64,000 bases of DNA from Dactylorhiza incarnata (GCA_033032865.1 JAWHQI010000327.1:1512501-1576500), one strand, 5' to 3'; numbered from the stretch's first letter, positions 9,884 through 21,281 are shown. Made by a program: numbers and translations. The notes: generated by a model from the letters alone, not told the origin.

Positions 9884-10551
9884 CACCTTTAGCTCAGCCA
9901 GTTCTTTCGGTGCCATCCTAAATGGAGGACGCGACACCGGCCTCACACCCGGCACCAACTCGATTGAAAAGTCGATTTCACGCTGAGGAGGCGCTCCCGG
10001 AAGCTCCTCAGGGAACACATCCTCGAATTCCTCCACCACTGGCACTTCTCCGATCTCCAACTTTGTGGAGTGAGTCTCCAATAAAGCTACAAATGCCTCC
10101 CCCCTTGATTCACCGCACGCACCATTTGCACGGCAGAAATTAGGGAGCAAGCCACTCCGCATAGGCCCTCGAACTTGACTTCCGCTCTTCCTTCACTCCT
10201 TAAGGTCACCACCTTCAACAGGCAGTCAATACTAGCTCGTTGCTCTGCAAGCCAGTCCATCCCCAGGATGATGTCAAATTCGTCTAGTGGTAGGATCACT
10301 GCTACCAACTCGAAATCACACTCGCAAATCCTCAGCACAATGCGTCCTTTCCTTCCAGTGGTCATGAAAGACCCATTCGGCATGCGCACACCAAGCTCCG
10401 CCTCTGCCTCGACAGTCTCAACACCGATCCTCCGAATAAAGCTTTCCGCGAGAAAAGAGTGTGACGCTCCCGTGTCGAACAACACTCTAAAGGGATAGCC
10501 AGAAACTAGCATGAAGCGTAACACGCATATAACGAATATGAAAGGTCGCAA
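9884..10551 (-). pseudogene. Gypsy aspartic protease and linker to reverse transcriptase
   Basis: The frame from 10551 carries FDTGASHSFL, the Asp protease active site, then IILGMDWL, typical of plant Ty3/Gypsy proteases. The downstream linker (PREIDFSIELVPG-like part) is in another frame, that of reverse transcriptase, so there is a frameshift between about 10087 and 10162. Confidence 0.88.
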
Positions 10552-10565
10552 ATAGTTTAAAGCTA

Positions 10566-11760
10566 TTAAACGAAACTCTGAACTTTCGTACCTGTCACCA
10601 CGTCAGGTTGACGAATCGCTTCCTGCTGCCAGAGGTTGTACTCTCTAGGTTGCACAGGAGGGGAACAAGAAGCGCTGGACTCCGCCGCTTTCCCTTTCTC
10701 CACAACACTAGGACCAGAACGCACCAACTGCTCTTGCCTCTGCTCTAGCTCAACTCCACTCTCGAAATAGAACCGAGCTATGTGGCCCACCTTGCCACAC
10801 TTGTAGCACGTCACTAGTCCCTTGGAACGGAACTCTCCAGAAGTCGCACCGCTCCTCTCGCCAGTCCTAAAAGGACGGGGCTTTTTCTTCCACCAACTCT
10901 TCCCAGACTTCCCCTGAGACTGAGATGGCTTACTTTCTCCCTGCTTTGCCGCCAAGCCCTTGCGGCGCTGGGTTCGCTCCATATCATTCTCCAAAGTTCA
11001 AGCAGCTTCAACTAACTCATTGAACCCCACATTCTTTAAGGCTATCAGAGGTTGCCTTAAATTCTCTCTCAGACCCTGATAGAAGAGATTATCCCTCTCC
11101 TCATCGTATGCCATGGTCGTTCCTGCGTAATGATCCAACCGAGTAAACTTTGTAAGTAATCGTCTACCGTCTTCTCGCACTGCACCAAGTGAAAGAACTG
11201 CCGCTAAAGTGCTAACCTCGTCGAAGAGGGGATATAGCGCTTCAGGAAGGCATTCCCGAACTCTTCCATGGACGGGGCACATCCAGGGAAATGATGACCG
11301 TTATGATTCACCCACCACAGCTTGGCGTCGCCTTCTAACATAAAAGCTGCGAACTGGGACTGCTTGTCCTCTGGGGTCTCTGCCGCTTTAGGAGTTCCTG
11401 AATTCTCGCCAACCAGTCCTCAGCGTCCGTCGGAGTGCAAACTCCTTTGAACGTCGGAGGATGGAAACTCAGATTGTATTTCATCTGAAGATCTCCTTGC
11501 CCAACCGCTCTCTCGGCTAACGGTTCTACCTGCCTTACTCCCACCTCTGGTGTCTTAGTACCCAGAGTAATGGGATTCGCAGCCTGCACAACAGGCATCG
11601 CAATCTGTGGCATTGACGCAGCTTGAGCCGCTGCCATCGCCTCCGCTAGCATACGACAGAAGTCTGTCGTGGACACACCAATATTCACAAGGGTCGGGGC
11701 CGTTGCACTGCTTGCCGACGGCTCCTCTTGTCGTCTCGACGTCCCCGCATCGTCGCCACC
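10566..11760 (-). pseudogene. Gypsy gag, frameshifted
   Basis: Pieces in several frames cover a Gypsy gag. An N-terminal Ala-rich part leads to FHPPTFKG and DAEDWLARIQEL (about 11400-11690). The middle contains YAGTTMAYDEER and NLRQPLIALKNVGF (about 11000-11160). A zinc knuckle lies near 10770-10812. A frameshift lies near 11390-11405 and others in the middle. The knuckle reads CYKCGKVGHIARFY, so the last Cys of CX2CX4HX4C is Tyr (TGT to TAT). The usual start is not recoverable. Confidence 0.85.
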
Positions 11761-11906
11761 ATCCCTAGCATAAGCAAGGAAACACGAATCAAACTCTATT
11801 CACAAGACTCGAACGCAAGGACATTCATGGTCCCGCAAGGTACTCCTATGTGGACAACTCCTTAACGCGATCCGAACACGCTAAACCTCAATAAGAACGT
11901 AAACTA

Positions 11907-11918
11907 TCTCTGATACCA
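11907..11918 (-). promoter_or_regulatory. Primer-binding site of Gypsy element
   Basis: The minus strand reads TGGTATCAGAGA, complementary to initiator Met-tRNA, three bases from the LTR end at 11922. Confidence 0.85.
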
Positions 11919-12680
11919 AATTGTAACACCTCCCCTGCAATGACTATATAATATAGGTCCGGCCGGGACCCCACAACATATAATTGCCACAGCTTTAGTA
12001 TTAAAAAGTGATATAGATCTAACCAACTCAAAACTTAGAACCAACACAGCGGACACATTAAATAAACCACCGAAGTTGTCCACATCTACATAAGAGTACC
12101 ACGACCTTAAAGCCTTACAAAACCCATACTCAAGTCAAACAAATAGGGCATAGAAAATGTCCAACAGACCATCACAACCAAAGCTACCTCGTCATGCAAG
12201 CTGGAACAGGTAAAGACATCATAGTAGAGAAAGAAAATAGGAAAAGTGCACTTCAAGAAGCTTAGGCCTTTTTGGCCGGCAAGCTAGGTCCAGCACGCGA
12301 TCCTTGCCCTGCATCCAAATCACAAAGAGTGGTATAATGAGGGTCAGCTTTGGCTGACCAACAACGGTGTAACAACACCCCTCCTCCCGGCCGTCCTAGC
12401 GGACCCTGAGGAACTACATCACCCTGCAAGTCAGCACTTCGTATGAAAATGTAATAAACAGTAGTAACATAAAAACGACATGCATGAGTGTCATAGTCAT
12501 CATCCACATTTCTATGTTGAGCAATAAAAGTAAGGGGATCTAGCAATGCATCATGTATGCAAACCTGGGTTTCACCCAAGGCACCCTATGGCATGTATGC
12601 TTCTAACATAACAACACACAACATCATTTCAGAACAAACCAAGGGCACTTATCATTCCCCCATGGGCGTGCAAGCCCAAG

Positions 12681-12858
12681 GCCAAGAACTCCACTGAGAC
12701 CTCACCCCTTACATGGCTCATCTTGCCAACGGGCGCATCAACATACTTGTTCTCGCCACAAACACTAAGCTAAAAGCCAAGAACTCCACTGAGACCTCAC
12801 CCCTTACATGGCTCATCTCGCCAATGGGCGCATCAACATACTTGTTCTCGTCAGTTAG
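12681..12858. repeat. 95-bp tandem duplication in Gypsy LTR
   Basis: Two copies start at 12681 and 12776 with GCCAAGAACTCCACTGAGAC and stay nearly identical through CATCAACATACTTGTTCTCG. Confidence 0.85.
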
Positions 12859-13659
12859 CCCCAAAAGGGGGCTTGTATTGCTGAGACACTCTCCCCACAT
12901 GAATCCAAGCATTCATGGGCTAGCCAGCCGACCACAAAGACAAAGCCACACCTTCACATACAAGCGGCTTCACAAGTCATTCATCACACATACAAGTTAC
13001 CCTTTCCAAACCACCGTTCGTTCTCACACGAAACATAAAGGCAACAACTACGACGTTTTCGCCATCATCAGATTTCTAGCAAAATTCCTAAAATGCACGT
13101 TAAGCAACATCACTAAATCGGACAACCGGTCAAGATTTCGGCTTCACCCACAATGCCTAATCCACTAACGGAGCGGATCTCTAGTGCAAAATCATGTCAG
13201 GGACGGACTCAATCAACCCGATGGTTCTTCTTGAACCAAGACGACCCAAACCCATCTCATTTGAGAGATCCAGTGCCATAAATTTCAACAAAGAGAAGGT
13301 AAAAGCAAAGATATCATGCACGCATCCTAAAACCGGGAGGAGAGATATCGTTACCCTGAGAGTTCTCTTCCTCGCCATGGATCGGTTGAAAGGCATGGAC
13401 AGAAAGAAGCGCCTTCTAGTCCTCTCCACGGATCTGGTCTCGGATCGGCGAACGGAGCTCCGGTGCTCCAACAATGGCGGATCTAACCTTCTTCTTCCTC
13501 CAAACCCTCCTCCTTTCTTTAGCCTCCAAAAGCACCGAAAAGATTTCAAGGAATGGAAAGGAACTCCTCTGCCCTATTTAGGACCTTAGGACAAACTTAT
13601 CTGAGCCATTGGATCAAAGTTTAAGAAGATCGGACACCCAGAAAAATGCCACTTACGGA

Positions 13660-13960
13660 TCTGGTTCCGTGGGCTAGCGCCTGCGCTGGCGCTACCACCC
13701 GGCGCTAGCCACTCGACGAAAAGCCCCTCGACGAAGAACAACTCAACGCCCCGACGGAACTTCGTTTCCCGACGAAACGCTACCGCCTGGTGCTATCTCT
13801 ACCGCCTAGTGCTATCTCTACCGCCTGCGCTAGCTCTTCTACGAATTCCCTTCGACGAATCCACCTCGACGAATTTAACTTGACAAACACCGTCGAAGCA
13901 AGGCCCTTACTCGACGAGGCAGTTAACGCCTGCGCTAGCGCTAGCTCCCAGCTACGAACG
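13660..13960 (-). repeat. U3 word array in Gypsy LTR (CTCGACGAA and GCGCTAGC/GCTACCGCC)
   Basis: Two words alternate: CTCGACGAA near 13712, 13727, 13866 and 13910 with relaxed copies between, and GCGCTAGC or GCTACCGCC near 13674, 13690, 13703, 13781, 13799, 13818 and 13930. The second word is the one found in LARD Copia LTRs. Confidence 0.75.
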
Positions 13961-14019
13961 CCTTGCCCTCCTCCTTGGACAAACCAGCTTCCGCGCTTAG
14001 CAAAAACTGGGGTGTTACA

Positions 14020-14505
14020 GGAGATCACTTTTCGGCAGAATAAGGCTCTGGAATTTTAACACTCAACCTCTCTCAAACTTGTGTGTAGAAAACGAGAGGA
14101 GAGGGGTCGTTTTTATAGCCTTTGAACTAGCTCCTGCGCTAGCGCTACCGCCGGCGCTATCTTGGATTAGGAAACATTCTCCGTGTGCGTATCTTCAATC
14201 CAAGGAAAGCCTCCTGACATTTCTCAAGTGCTCCGCGATAGCGCCTGCGCTATCTGCTAGCGCCTGGCGCTAGCGCCTTCTAAAATAGCTCCTGAAATTG
14301 CTAATCAGAGTTAGTGCCTGTGCTAGGTGCTACCGCCGACATTAGTGTACATGTTGGAAATCTGGCTTCAAATTTGGGGGCAACCTTCTTATGCTATCCT
14401 TGAGTCATATGGACTTATTTCCTGCACACTTAAACACACAAAATCAAATACACATAAGATTTGTTATTCTCAAACCTAGAAGATGCGGAAGACCATGTTC
14501 CAACA
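14020..14505 (-). mobile_element. Partial LARD LTR (LARD3), split by the Gypsy element
   Basis: It matches the U3 part of the LARD LTRs: GGCTATAAAAAC on the minus strand near 14112-14123, GCTAGCGC words at 14128-14340, and the shared end TTCTCAAACCTAGAAGATGCGG to ATGTTCCAACA. It ends with CCAACA at 14505, the LARD terminus, and then abuts old Copia gag. The remainder of this copy lies beyond the Gypsy insertion, left of the window. Confidence 0.82.
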
Positions 14506-14543
14506 TGGATGTCCTTGGCAATGGAGTTCATGATCCAGGAGAT
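14506..14543 (-). pseudogene. Old Copia gag fragment, downstream piece
   Basis: The minus strand reads ISWIMNSIAKDI, the continuation of the Copia gag N-terminal domain whose first part lies at 17735-17974 and ends in CNSMLI. TR-GAG A separates the two pieces. The five bases GAGAT at 14539-14543 match TAGAT at 17730-17734 except for one base, the target duplication. Confidence 0.85.
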
Positions 14544-15323
14544 TGTTGAAATATTTGGTTCGGATCCTCCATATAGAAAGAAATACATATATATAATAAT
14601 ATTATATATATATATATATAGAAATAAAGTTTGGTTTTAGGTTTAAGATAAACCGTGAGAATGATTTAAATCGAAGACAAGTCGCATGCCTTGGTTCTGG
14701 GATTGCCTCCTGCGAGATATAGAATCATCCACCCACTTCTCTCTCTCCCTTCTCTCTCTCGCTCGAGCACTCGGAGGGGCCGCCGTACTTTGGTGTTGTT
14801 GCCAGCCTTGGAGGAGATAGCCGCCGGCGTTTGGAGAGAGCGTTATCGCCAGTCTTGGAGGTGAGCCGCCGGCGTTGGAGAGGGAGTTGTCGTCGGGCTT
14901 GGTGGAGATCGTCGTTGACGTTGAAGGCTTGCATGTGTGCAGTTAGCCTTGATGGCGTTTGATCTCGGTGGTGGCGTTTGGTCTCTGGTGGCGGCGTTGG
15001 TCTCCGATGGTGGTTGCGGTTGAACGTCGGACTACGACGTTGAAGGTTCGATGAACCTTGTGCGTCCGCTAGGAGGATTGCAGTCCAGATCTTCTACTCG
15101 CCCGCGGGTCGTGCGCGTCCGGCGCATCTGCGGTGTTTCACCGGACGGTCATTTCTTCTCCTGTTATTTCTTGTAATTGCATTTATATATTGTCTGATTT
15201 AATATATATATTTGTGGTTGTGCACCGGCGGGTTTTGCCGGGCAAAGTTTTGGTCTTATTTTGTATTCTTATTACCCGCATTATTTTATAGTTGTGCCTG
15301 CATTTGTATCAGATTTTACAACA
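14544..15323 (+). mobile_element. 5' LTR of TR-GAG A
   Basis: It starts TGTTGAAATAT and ends TTTTACAACA, 780 bp, followed by AG and the primer site. It contains an AT microsatellite near 14588-14622 and CTCTCT tracts. The 3' LTR at 16924-17729 is near identical apart from microsatellite length and scattered changes. Confidence 0.92.
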
Positions 15324-15325
15324 AG

Positions 15326-15337
15326 TGGTATCAGAGG
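15326..15337 (+). promoter_or_regulatory. Primer-binding site of TR-GAG A
   Basis: TGGTATCAGAGG, initiator Met-tRNA complement with one terminal mismatch. Confidence 0.9.
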
Positions 15338-15476
15338 GAGGTTCCGAGTAGGTTACTGATTGGACGTTCCGGTTTTAGGTTTGGGTCAATGGTAGGTGAC
15401 GACATCGGTCTGCTCCCTATCTTCCCAGATCTGATCCGTAAATTAATGAGATTACCTAGAGGTACTGCAGGCAGCT

Positions 15477-16800
15477 ATGGCAGTGAAGAATGCTGTTTTG
15501 GCCAGGTATTCGGTGGAGAAATTTGACGGTAGCGGGAACTTTCGCCTATGGCAGATTTGGGTCAAGGATATGCTGGTTGAGCAGGGGTTGATCCAAGTGC
15601 TGCGGGGGCGCGATACTTTGCCCGCTCCGGTGAAGGATTCTGAGTGGACTGAGATGGATGAGCGCGCAACTAGCGCTATTCGGATGTGCGTCGACGATAG
15701 GGTGCTGTTCAACATCGGTATTGAAGAGTCCGCTGTCACGTTGTGGGAGAAGCTTGAGGGACTCTACATGAGCAAGTTGTTGACCACGAGGCTGTTGCTG
15801 AAGCAGCGACTGTATGACCTGAAGATGCAGGAGGGTGGTAACCTGCAAGAACACTTCAACATGTTCAATGGACTTCTTAGACAGCTACATGTGGTTGGTG
15901 TGAAGGTGGAGGAAGAAGACAAGGCCTTATTGCTTCTTACCTCGCTCCCGGCGTGGTATGAGCACATGCAGACCACTCTGCTGTATGAGAAGGATACAGT
16001 AGACGTGGAGCAGATCACATTTGCGTTACTGTCCAGTCAGATGCTGTCGAACCCCGCTCCTGAGGGTGAGCATGCTTTGGCAGTAGGAGGATGAAGAGGG
16101 AGGCAGTTCGAGAAGGAGTCTGGGAGTGCACGGTCCAGATCCGGATCGAGGAAGGCAGTGACGCGCTACCATTGCAGGCAGAGTGGCCATATCAGGAGAC
16201 ATTGTCCGCAGCGTGCGCAGATTTCTGGGGACGTCCAGGATGCGGGCAAGGTGACAGTAGCTATGGCAGATGATAATGACGATGTTTCTCTCCTCATCAC
16301 TGAGAGTCCATGTGACTCAGATAGCTGGGTATTAGATTCTGGTGTTTCGCAGCACATTTGCTCAGATGCGGCGATGTTCAGTTCACTGGAGGTGACGACT
16401 GGGTCAGTCTCTCTGGGTGACGGCTCAGCATGTGAGGTCACGGGGACAGGGCGGTAGACATCCGGATGCATGACGGAGCAGTGCGTAGGCTTGAGCGGGC
16501 ACACCTGGTACCCAAGCTGCGCAGGAATTTGATATCGCTGGGCAGATTGGATTCCAGGGGATGCAGTTTTGCGACGAGAGGTGGAGTTCTGACGGTGACG
16601 CGAGGGCGCATAGTGCTCATGCGAGCTATGCAGTACGGTAGTCTTTATCGGCTGATGGGGACCACGATGCGAGGTGGTGTGCCCATGATTTCTGCGACCG
16701 ACAAAGTGGATGGTCGAGGTGGTGCAGTGGATCGCCCTTCTGGTAGTCTGACTAGGCGAGTCAGATTTTGCGATTCGGTTGCGTCGACATTCTGGAGTTG
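15477..16800 (+). pseudogene. Gag plus protease start of TR-GAG A, broken
   Basis: The ATG at 15477 opens a Copia gag: FDGSGNFRLWQIWVKDML, then the UBN2 region LWEKLEGLYMSKLLTTR and LLKQRLYDLKMQEG. A TGA at 16092-16094 (CGA in the relative) breaks the frame. The zinc knuckle follows but its first Cys is Arg (CGC at 16164-16166). The protease site is LDSGVSQHIC (Asp codon at 16335-16337), where plant Copia usually has DSGAS. A one-base deletion near 16448-16460 relative to TR-GAG B shifts the rest, a gag-pre-integrase domain, to another frame. There is no integrase, reverse transcriptase or RNase H before the 3' LTR. Confidence 0.9.
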
Positions 16801-16923
16801 AGCCCGAGCAGGGATGAGTCGACTGGAGCAGGTCGGCTGACGCCTCAGGACTTTGGGGTGGTGCTTCTTGCAGAGAGTGCTTTGTGCAGGTGGTGGCTCC
16901 GGATCTCGAACCAGGTGGTGGAT

Positions 16924-17729
16924 TGTTGAAATATTTGGTTCGGATCCTCCATATAGAAAGAAATACACATATATATATATATAGAGAGAGAGAATAATAT
17001 ATTATATATATAGAAATAATGTTTGGTTTTAGGTTTAAGATAAACCGTGAGAATGATTTAAATCGAAGACAAGCCGCATGCCTTGGTTCTGGGATTGTCG
17101 CCTGGGAGATATAGAATCAGCTGCCCACTTCTCTCTCTCCCTTCTCTCTCTCACTCGAGCACTCAGACGGGCCGCCGTCCTTGGGTGTTGTTGTCGGCCT
17201 TGGAGGAGATAGCCGCCGGAGTTTGGAGAGAGCGTTATCGCCGGTCTTGGAGGTGAGCCGCCGGCGTTGGAGAGGGAGTTGTCGTCGGGCTTGGTGGAGA
17301 TCGCCGTTGACGTTGAAGGCTTGCGTGTGTGCAGTTAGCCTTGACGGCGTTTGATCTCGGTGGTGGCGTTTGGTCTCCGGCGGCGGCGTTGGTCTCCGGT
17401 GGTGGTTGCGGTTGAACGTCGGACTACGACATTGAAGGTTCAGTGAACCTTGTGCGTCCGCTAGGCGGATTGCAGTCCAGATCTTCTACTCGCCTGCGGA
17501 TCGTGCGCGTCCGGCGCATCTGCGGTGTTTCACCGGACGGTCATTTCTTCTCCTGTTATTTCTTGTAATTGCATTTATATATTGTCTGATTTAATATATA
17601 TATATATATATATATATTTGTGGTTGTGCGCCGGCAGATTTTGCCGGGCGCAGTTTTGATCTTATTTTGTATTCTTGTTACCCACATTATTTTATAGTCG
17701 TGTCTGCGTTTGTACCAGATTGTACAACA
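16924..17729 (+). mobile_element. 3' LTR of TR-GAG A
   Basis: TGTTGAAATATTTGG to GTACAACA, 806 bp. The preceding purine-rich AGGTGGTGGAT is a candidate polypurine tract. It is followed by TAGAT, which matches GAGAT left of the 5' LTR at four of five positions. AT and GA microsatellites are longer than in the 5' LTR. Confidence 0.92.
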
Positions 17730-17734
17730 TAGAT

Positions 17735-17974
17735 GAGCATCGAGTTGCATGTGTCCCAACAACCGGCCTCCAGGCTTCCAACGTTGGGTTTAGCCAAGGT
17801 CCCATTGACAAAGCAGAGTTTATTCTTGGCCTTAAGAGCATTAACCATGGCCTTCTCCCATAGATCAAAGTTGTTGGCATTCAGAAAACATGACGTGATC
17901 GTAGCCCCCGGATTGTTCGATGGTGAGAGGAAGAGAGGGGAGGATGTATCGGTGCTTTGCTTAACATCGGCCAT
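17735..17974 (-). pseudogene. Old Copia gag, N-terminal piece
   Basis: An ATG at 17974 opens MADVKQS, then NPGATITSCFLNANNFDLWEKA, the Copia N-terminal gag domain (substrate-like GxNY/FxxW part), and WDTCNSMLI, which continues at 14543 after TR-GAG A. An upstream in-frame extension to 18013 lacks an ATG. The primer site for this element is at 21326-21337, with TR-GAG B inserted in the leader between. Confidence 0.85.
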
Positions 17975-18013
17975 ACAGAATGAAGAGTTGCTGAGCAAGG
18001 GAAGCAAAGCCAA

Positions 18014-18226
18014 GAAGTTTACCAGATGGAATACGCCAAAGGTCAGGGATGATCTATCAATAGATCAGGGGAACGGAAATCGGTGGGGGGGGGGGATCCT
18101 CCGACGACGATGGTGTGACCCGGTGCCGTGCGGAAGAGGGTCGTCAGTGGAGTCCTACAACGAAGGACTGGAAGACACAAGAAGGCCCTCCGGCGGTGAG
18201 ATCACACAACACGGCGGCGAACCAAC
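18014..18226 (-). other. 5' leader of old Copia element (piece 1)
   Basis: It lies between the gag start and TR-GAG B. No reading frame. It contains a run of G (18086-18095). The last five bases CCAAC (18222-18226) are the left copy of the TR-GAG B target duplication. Confidence 0.6.
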
Positions 18227-18952
18227 TGTTAAGTTGGTTTGACTATTCAACACTCCACCATCCTAAAAAGCTAACCTCCCTCCCTCCCCATGCAACCCAC
18301 ATGCACATATAATAATGAAAAAAAAGGAGGAAAACTTTGACCGGCATGCATCTAAATTATTATAAAGGTGCTTTGAAATGGACAACCAAAATAGGCAGAG
18401 AGGGGGAGCCTGGGAGATATTGCTGGAAGCAATATTGCTGAGTTGCTGCAGCCCGCTTGGAGGAAATCTCGCAAAGCCCTCTCTCCTCTCTCTCTCTCCT
18501 GTTCTCCCTCTCTCTCTCTCGTGCGACGGAGAGGTCGACGGCCTCGTGGTGTTTCGCCGTTGGAGAGGGAGGTGTTGCCGGTGTTGGATTTGAGCCGCCG
18601 ACGTTGGAGAGGGAGTCGTCGTCGGGCTTCGCGGAGATCGTCGTGGATGTTGAAGGCTTGCGTGTGTGCAGTTAGCCTTGACGACGTTTGTCTCCGGTGG
18701 CGGCATTGGTCTCCGGTGGTGGTTGCGGTTGGACGTCGGACTTGACGTCGAAGGTTTCAACGAACCTTGTGCGTCCGCTGTGCTAGCGGATTGCAGTCAA
18801 GATTGTCCTCTCTCCCGCGGATCGAGCAAGTCCGGCTTCTCCGTGGCGTTTTGTATCGGACGTTGCTATTGTTATTTTGATATTCTCATTATAAATTATT
18901 GTGACTAATTTTTCCTGCACTATTTTGACTGTCCTGCGCATATTTCCTGACA
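18227..18952 (+). mobile_element. 5' LTR of TR-GAG B
   Basis: TGTTAAGTTGG to TTTCCTGACA, 726 bp, preceded by CCAAC. The downstream third resembles the TR-GAG A LTR (GGACGTCGGACTTGACGTCG, then CGAACCTTGTGCGTCCGCT), so A and B are sister families. Confidence 0.93.
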
Positions 18953-18954
18953 AG

Positions 18955-18966
18955 TGGTATCAGAGC
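18955..18966 (+). promoter_or_regulatory. Primer-binding site of TR-GAG B
   Basis: TGGTATCAGAGC, a perfect initiator Met-tRNA complement, two bases after the LTR. Confidence 0.93.
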
Positions 18967-19099
18967 AGGTTCGATAGACGACCGTGATTGGACGTTCTAG
19001 GAAGGGTTTGACTGCGGTGGTGAACGACTAGGTCCTCTTCCCACTCTTTCAGATCCGACCTTTGAACAAATCAGGTCTTCTAGTTTGTCGGGGACAGTC

Positions 19100-20428
19100 A
19101 TGGCAGGGAAGAACGCAGTTTTGGAAAGATATCCAGTGGAGAAGTTCGATGGTATTGGGAATTTTAGCCTATGACAGATTCGAGTTAAGGATATGTTGGT
19201 TCAACAAGGTTTGATTCGAGTCTTGCGGGGGCGCGACAAATTAACCACGGCGGTAAAAGATGAGGAATGGAAGGATCTTGATGAAAAAGCCACGAGCACA
19301 ATCAGGATGTGTATTGCTGACCAGGTGCTCTTCAACATCGGGACTGAAGAGACGGCAGTCGAGCTTTGGGAGAAGCTGGAGCGACTGTACTTGGCAAAAT
19401 CCGTGACGACAAGATTGTTGCTGAAGCAGCGCCTCTATGCGCTGAAGATGCAGGAAGGTGGCAACCTGCAGGAACACTTCAATGTGTTCAACGGTCTTCT
19501 GAGCCAATTGCATGTGGTTGGCTCGAAGGTAGAGGAAGAAGACAAAGCCCTCTTGCTTCTTACCTCGCTCCCAGCGTCATACAAGCACATGGTGACTACG
19601 CTCATGTATGGGAAGGATACGGTGGGGCTGGAAGAAGTCACGTCAGCGCTGTTATCCAGTCAGATGTTAAAGGACCCCACTCCTAGGGGTGACCAGATCT
19701 TGGTAGCGCATGGACGCGGGAGGAGTTATGACAGAGGATCGAGCAGTGCACGAGCTCGGTCGGCGTCGAAGAAGGCAGTGACGTGTTACCACTGCAGACA
19801 GGTTGGTCACATTATTAGGAGAAATTGTCCACAGCGTGCAGGAAGTTATGGAACTTCGAAGGATGTCCAAGATGCGGGCTTAGTGACACTGGACCTGGGA
19901 GGAGATGACGGATTTTATTGCGTCACTGAGAGTCAGAATGACTCTGATAGCTGGATTTTGGATTCTGGTGTCTCGCAGCACATTTGCTCAGATGCGGCGA
20001 TGTTCAGTTCACTAGAGGTGACGTCTGGGTCGGTCTTTTTGGGAGACGGCTCAGCGTGTGAGGTCACAGGGATTGGGACGGTGAACTTGCATATGCATGG
20101 TGGAGCTGTGCGTAGGCTCGAGCGGGTACATCTGGTACCGAAGCTACGCAGGAATCTGATTTCGTTGGGTAGATTGGACTCCGGTGGGTGCAGTTTTGCA
20201 TCGAGAGGTAGAGTTCTGACGGTGAGGCGAGGGCGCACCGTGCTCATGCGAGCTATGCAGCGCAGTAGTTTGTACTGGCTGATGGGGACCACGATGCGAG
20301 GTGGTGTGCCCATGTTTTCTGCGGCCGACAAGGTGGATGGTCGAGGTGGTGTAGAGGATCGCCCTTCTGGTAGTCTGACTAGGCAAGTCAGATTTAGCGA
20401 TCCGGTTGCGTCGACATTCAGGGGTTGA
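19100..20428 (+). pseudogene. Gag plus protease start of TR-GAG B, one nonsense codon
   Basis: The ATG at 19100 opens the same gag as TR-GAG A. Codon 25 is TGA (19172-19174) where A has TGG in FRLWQI. Beyond it one frame of 411 residues is open: UBN2 region, knuckle, protease and gag-pre-integrase domain. The knuckle is CYHCRQVGHIIRRNC, with five residues rather than four between His and the last Cys (an extra ATT). The protease site is LDSGVSQHIC as in A. The frame ends before any integrase. So this was most likely a gag-protease-only element when it inserted. Confidence 0.9.
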
Positions 20429-20559
20429 GCCCGAGCAGGGATGAGTCGACTGGAGCAGGTCGGCTGACGCCTCAGGACTTTGAGGTAGTGCTTCGCGCAG
20501 TAGTGCTTCGCGCAGTTGGTGCTTTGTGCAGAATGTGATGTTTGAAATTCAAACCTAGG
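20429..20559 (+). other. 3' untranslated part of TR-GAG B
   Basis: It includes a duplicated GTAGTGCTTCGCGCAG (near 20486-20516). No clear purine tract precedes the 3' LTR; the last bases are GAAATTCAAACCTAGG. Confidence 0.6.
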
Positions 20560-21281
20560 TATTAAGTTGGTTTGACTATTCAACACCCCACCATCCTAAA
20601 AAGCTAACCTCCCTCCCTCCCCATGCAACCCACATGCACATATAATAATGAAAAAAAAAGGAGGAAAGCATTACCGGCATGCATCTAAATTATTATAAAG
20701 GTGCTTTGAAATGGACAACCAAAATAGGCAGAGAGGGGGAGCCTGGGAGATATTGCTGGAAGCAATATTGCTGAGTTGCTGCAGCCCGCTTGGAGGAAAT
20801 CTCGCAAAGCCCTCTCTCCTCTCTCTCTCTTGTTCTCTCTCTCTCTCTTGTGCGACGGAGAGGTCGACGGCCTCGTGGTGTTTCGCCGTTGGAGAGGGAG
20901 GTGTTGCCGGTCTTGGATTTGAGCCGCCGGCGTTGGAGAGGGAGTCGTCGTCGGGCTTCGCGGAGATCGCCGTGGACGTTGAAGGCTTGCGTGTGTGCAG
21001 TTAGCCTTGACTGTGTTTGTCTCCGGTGGCGGCATTGGTCTCCGGTGGTGGTTGCGGTTGGACGTCGGACTTGACGTCGAAAGTTTCAACGAACCTTGTG
21101 CGTCCGCTGTGCTAGCGGATTGCAGTCAAGATTATCCTCTCTCCCGCGGATCGAGCAAGTCCGGCTTCTTCGTGGCGTTTTGTATCGGACGTTGCTATTG
21201 TTATTTTGATATTCTCATTATAAATTATTGTGACTAATTTTTCCTGCACTATTTTGACTGTCCTGCGCATATTTCCTGACA
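20560..21281 (+). mobile_element. 3' LTR of TR-GAG B
   Basis: 722 bp, near identical to 18227-18952. It starts TATTAAG where the 5' LTR has TGTTAAG, so the terminal TG is mutated to TA. It ends CCTGACA and is followed by CCAAC (21282-21286), a perfect target duplication with 18222-18226. Confidence 0.93.

Larger units (their letters stand above)
11922..14019 (-). mobile_element. 5' LTR of Gypsy element
   Basis: On the plus strand it runs from TGTAACACC to GGTGTTACA, a perfect 9-bp terminal inverted repeat, 2098 bp. The gag on the minus strand starts about 160 nt past it. It holds a 95-bp tandem duplication (12681-12858) and a word-rich U3 (13660-13960). The right flank GGAGA (14020-14024) should be the target duplication, its partner being outside the window. 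It is inserted in a LARD LTR. Confidence 0.9.

Noticed and set aside
18263..21089. Frames inside the TR-GAG B LTRs (for example 18263-18760 and 20685-21089, minus strand)
   Set aside because: They are shadows within LTR sequence, repeated in both LTRs, with low-complexity Arg/Ser/Pro content.
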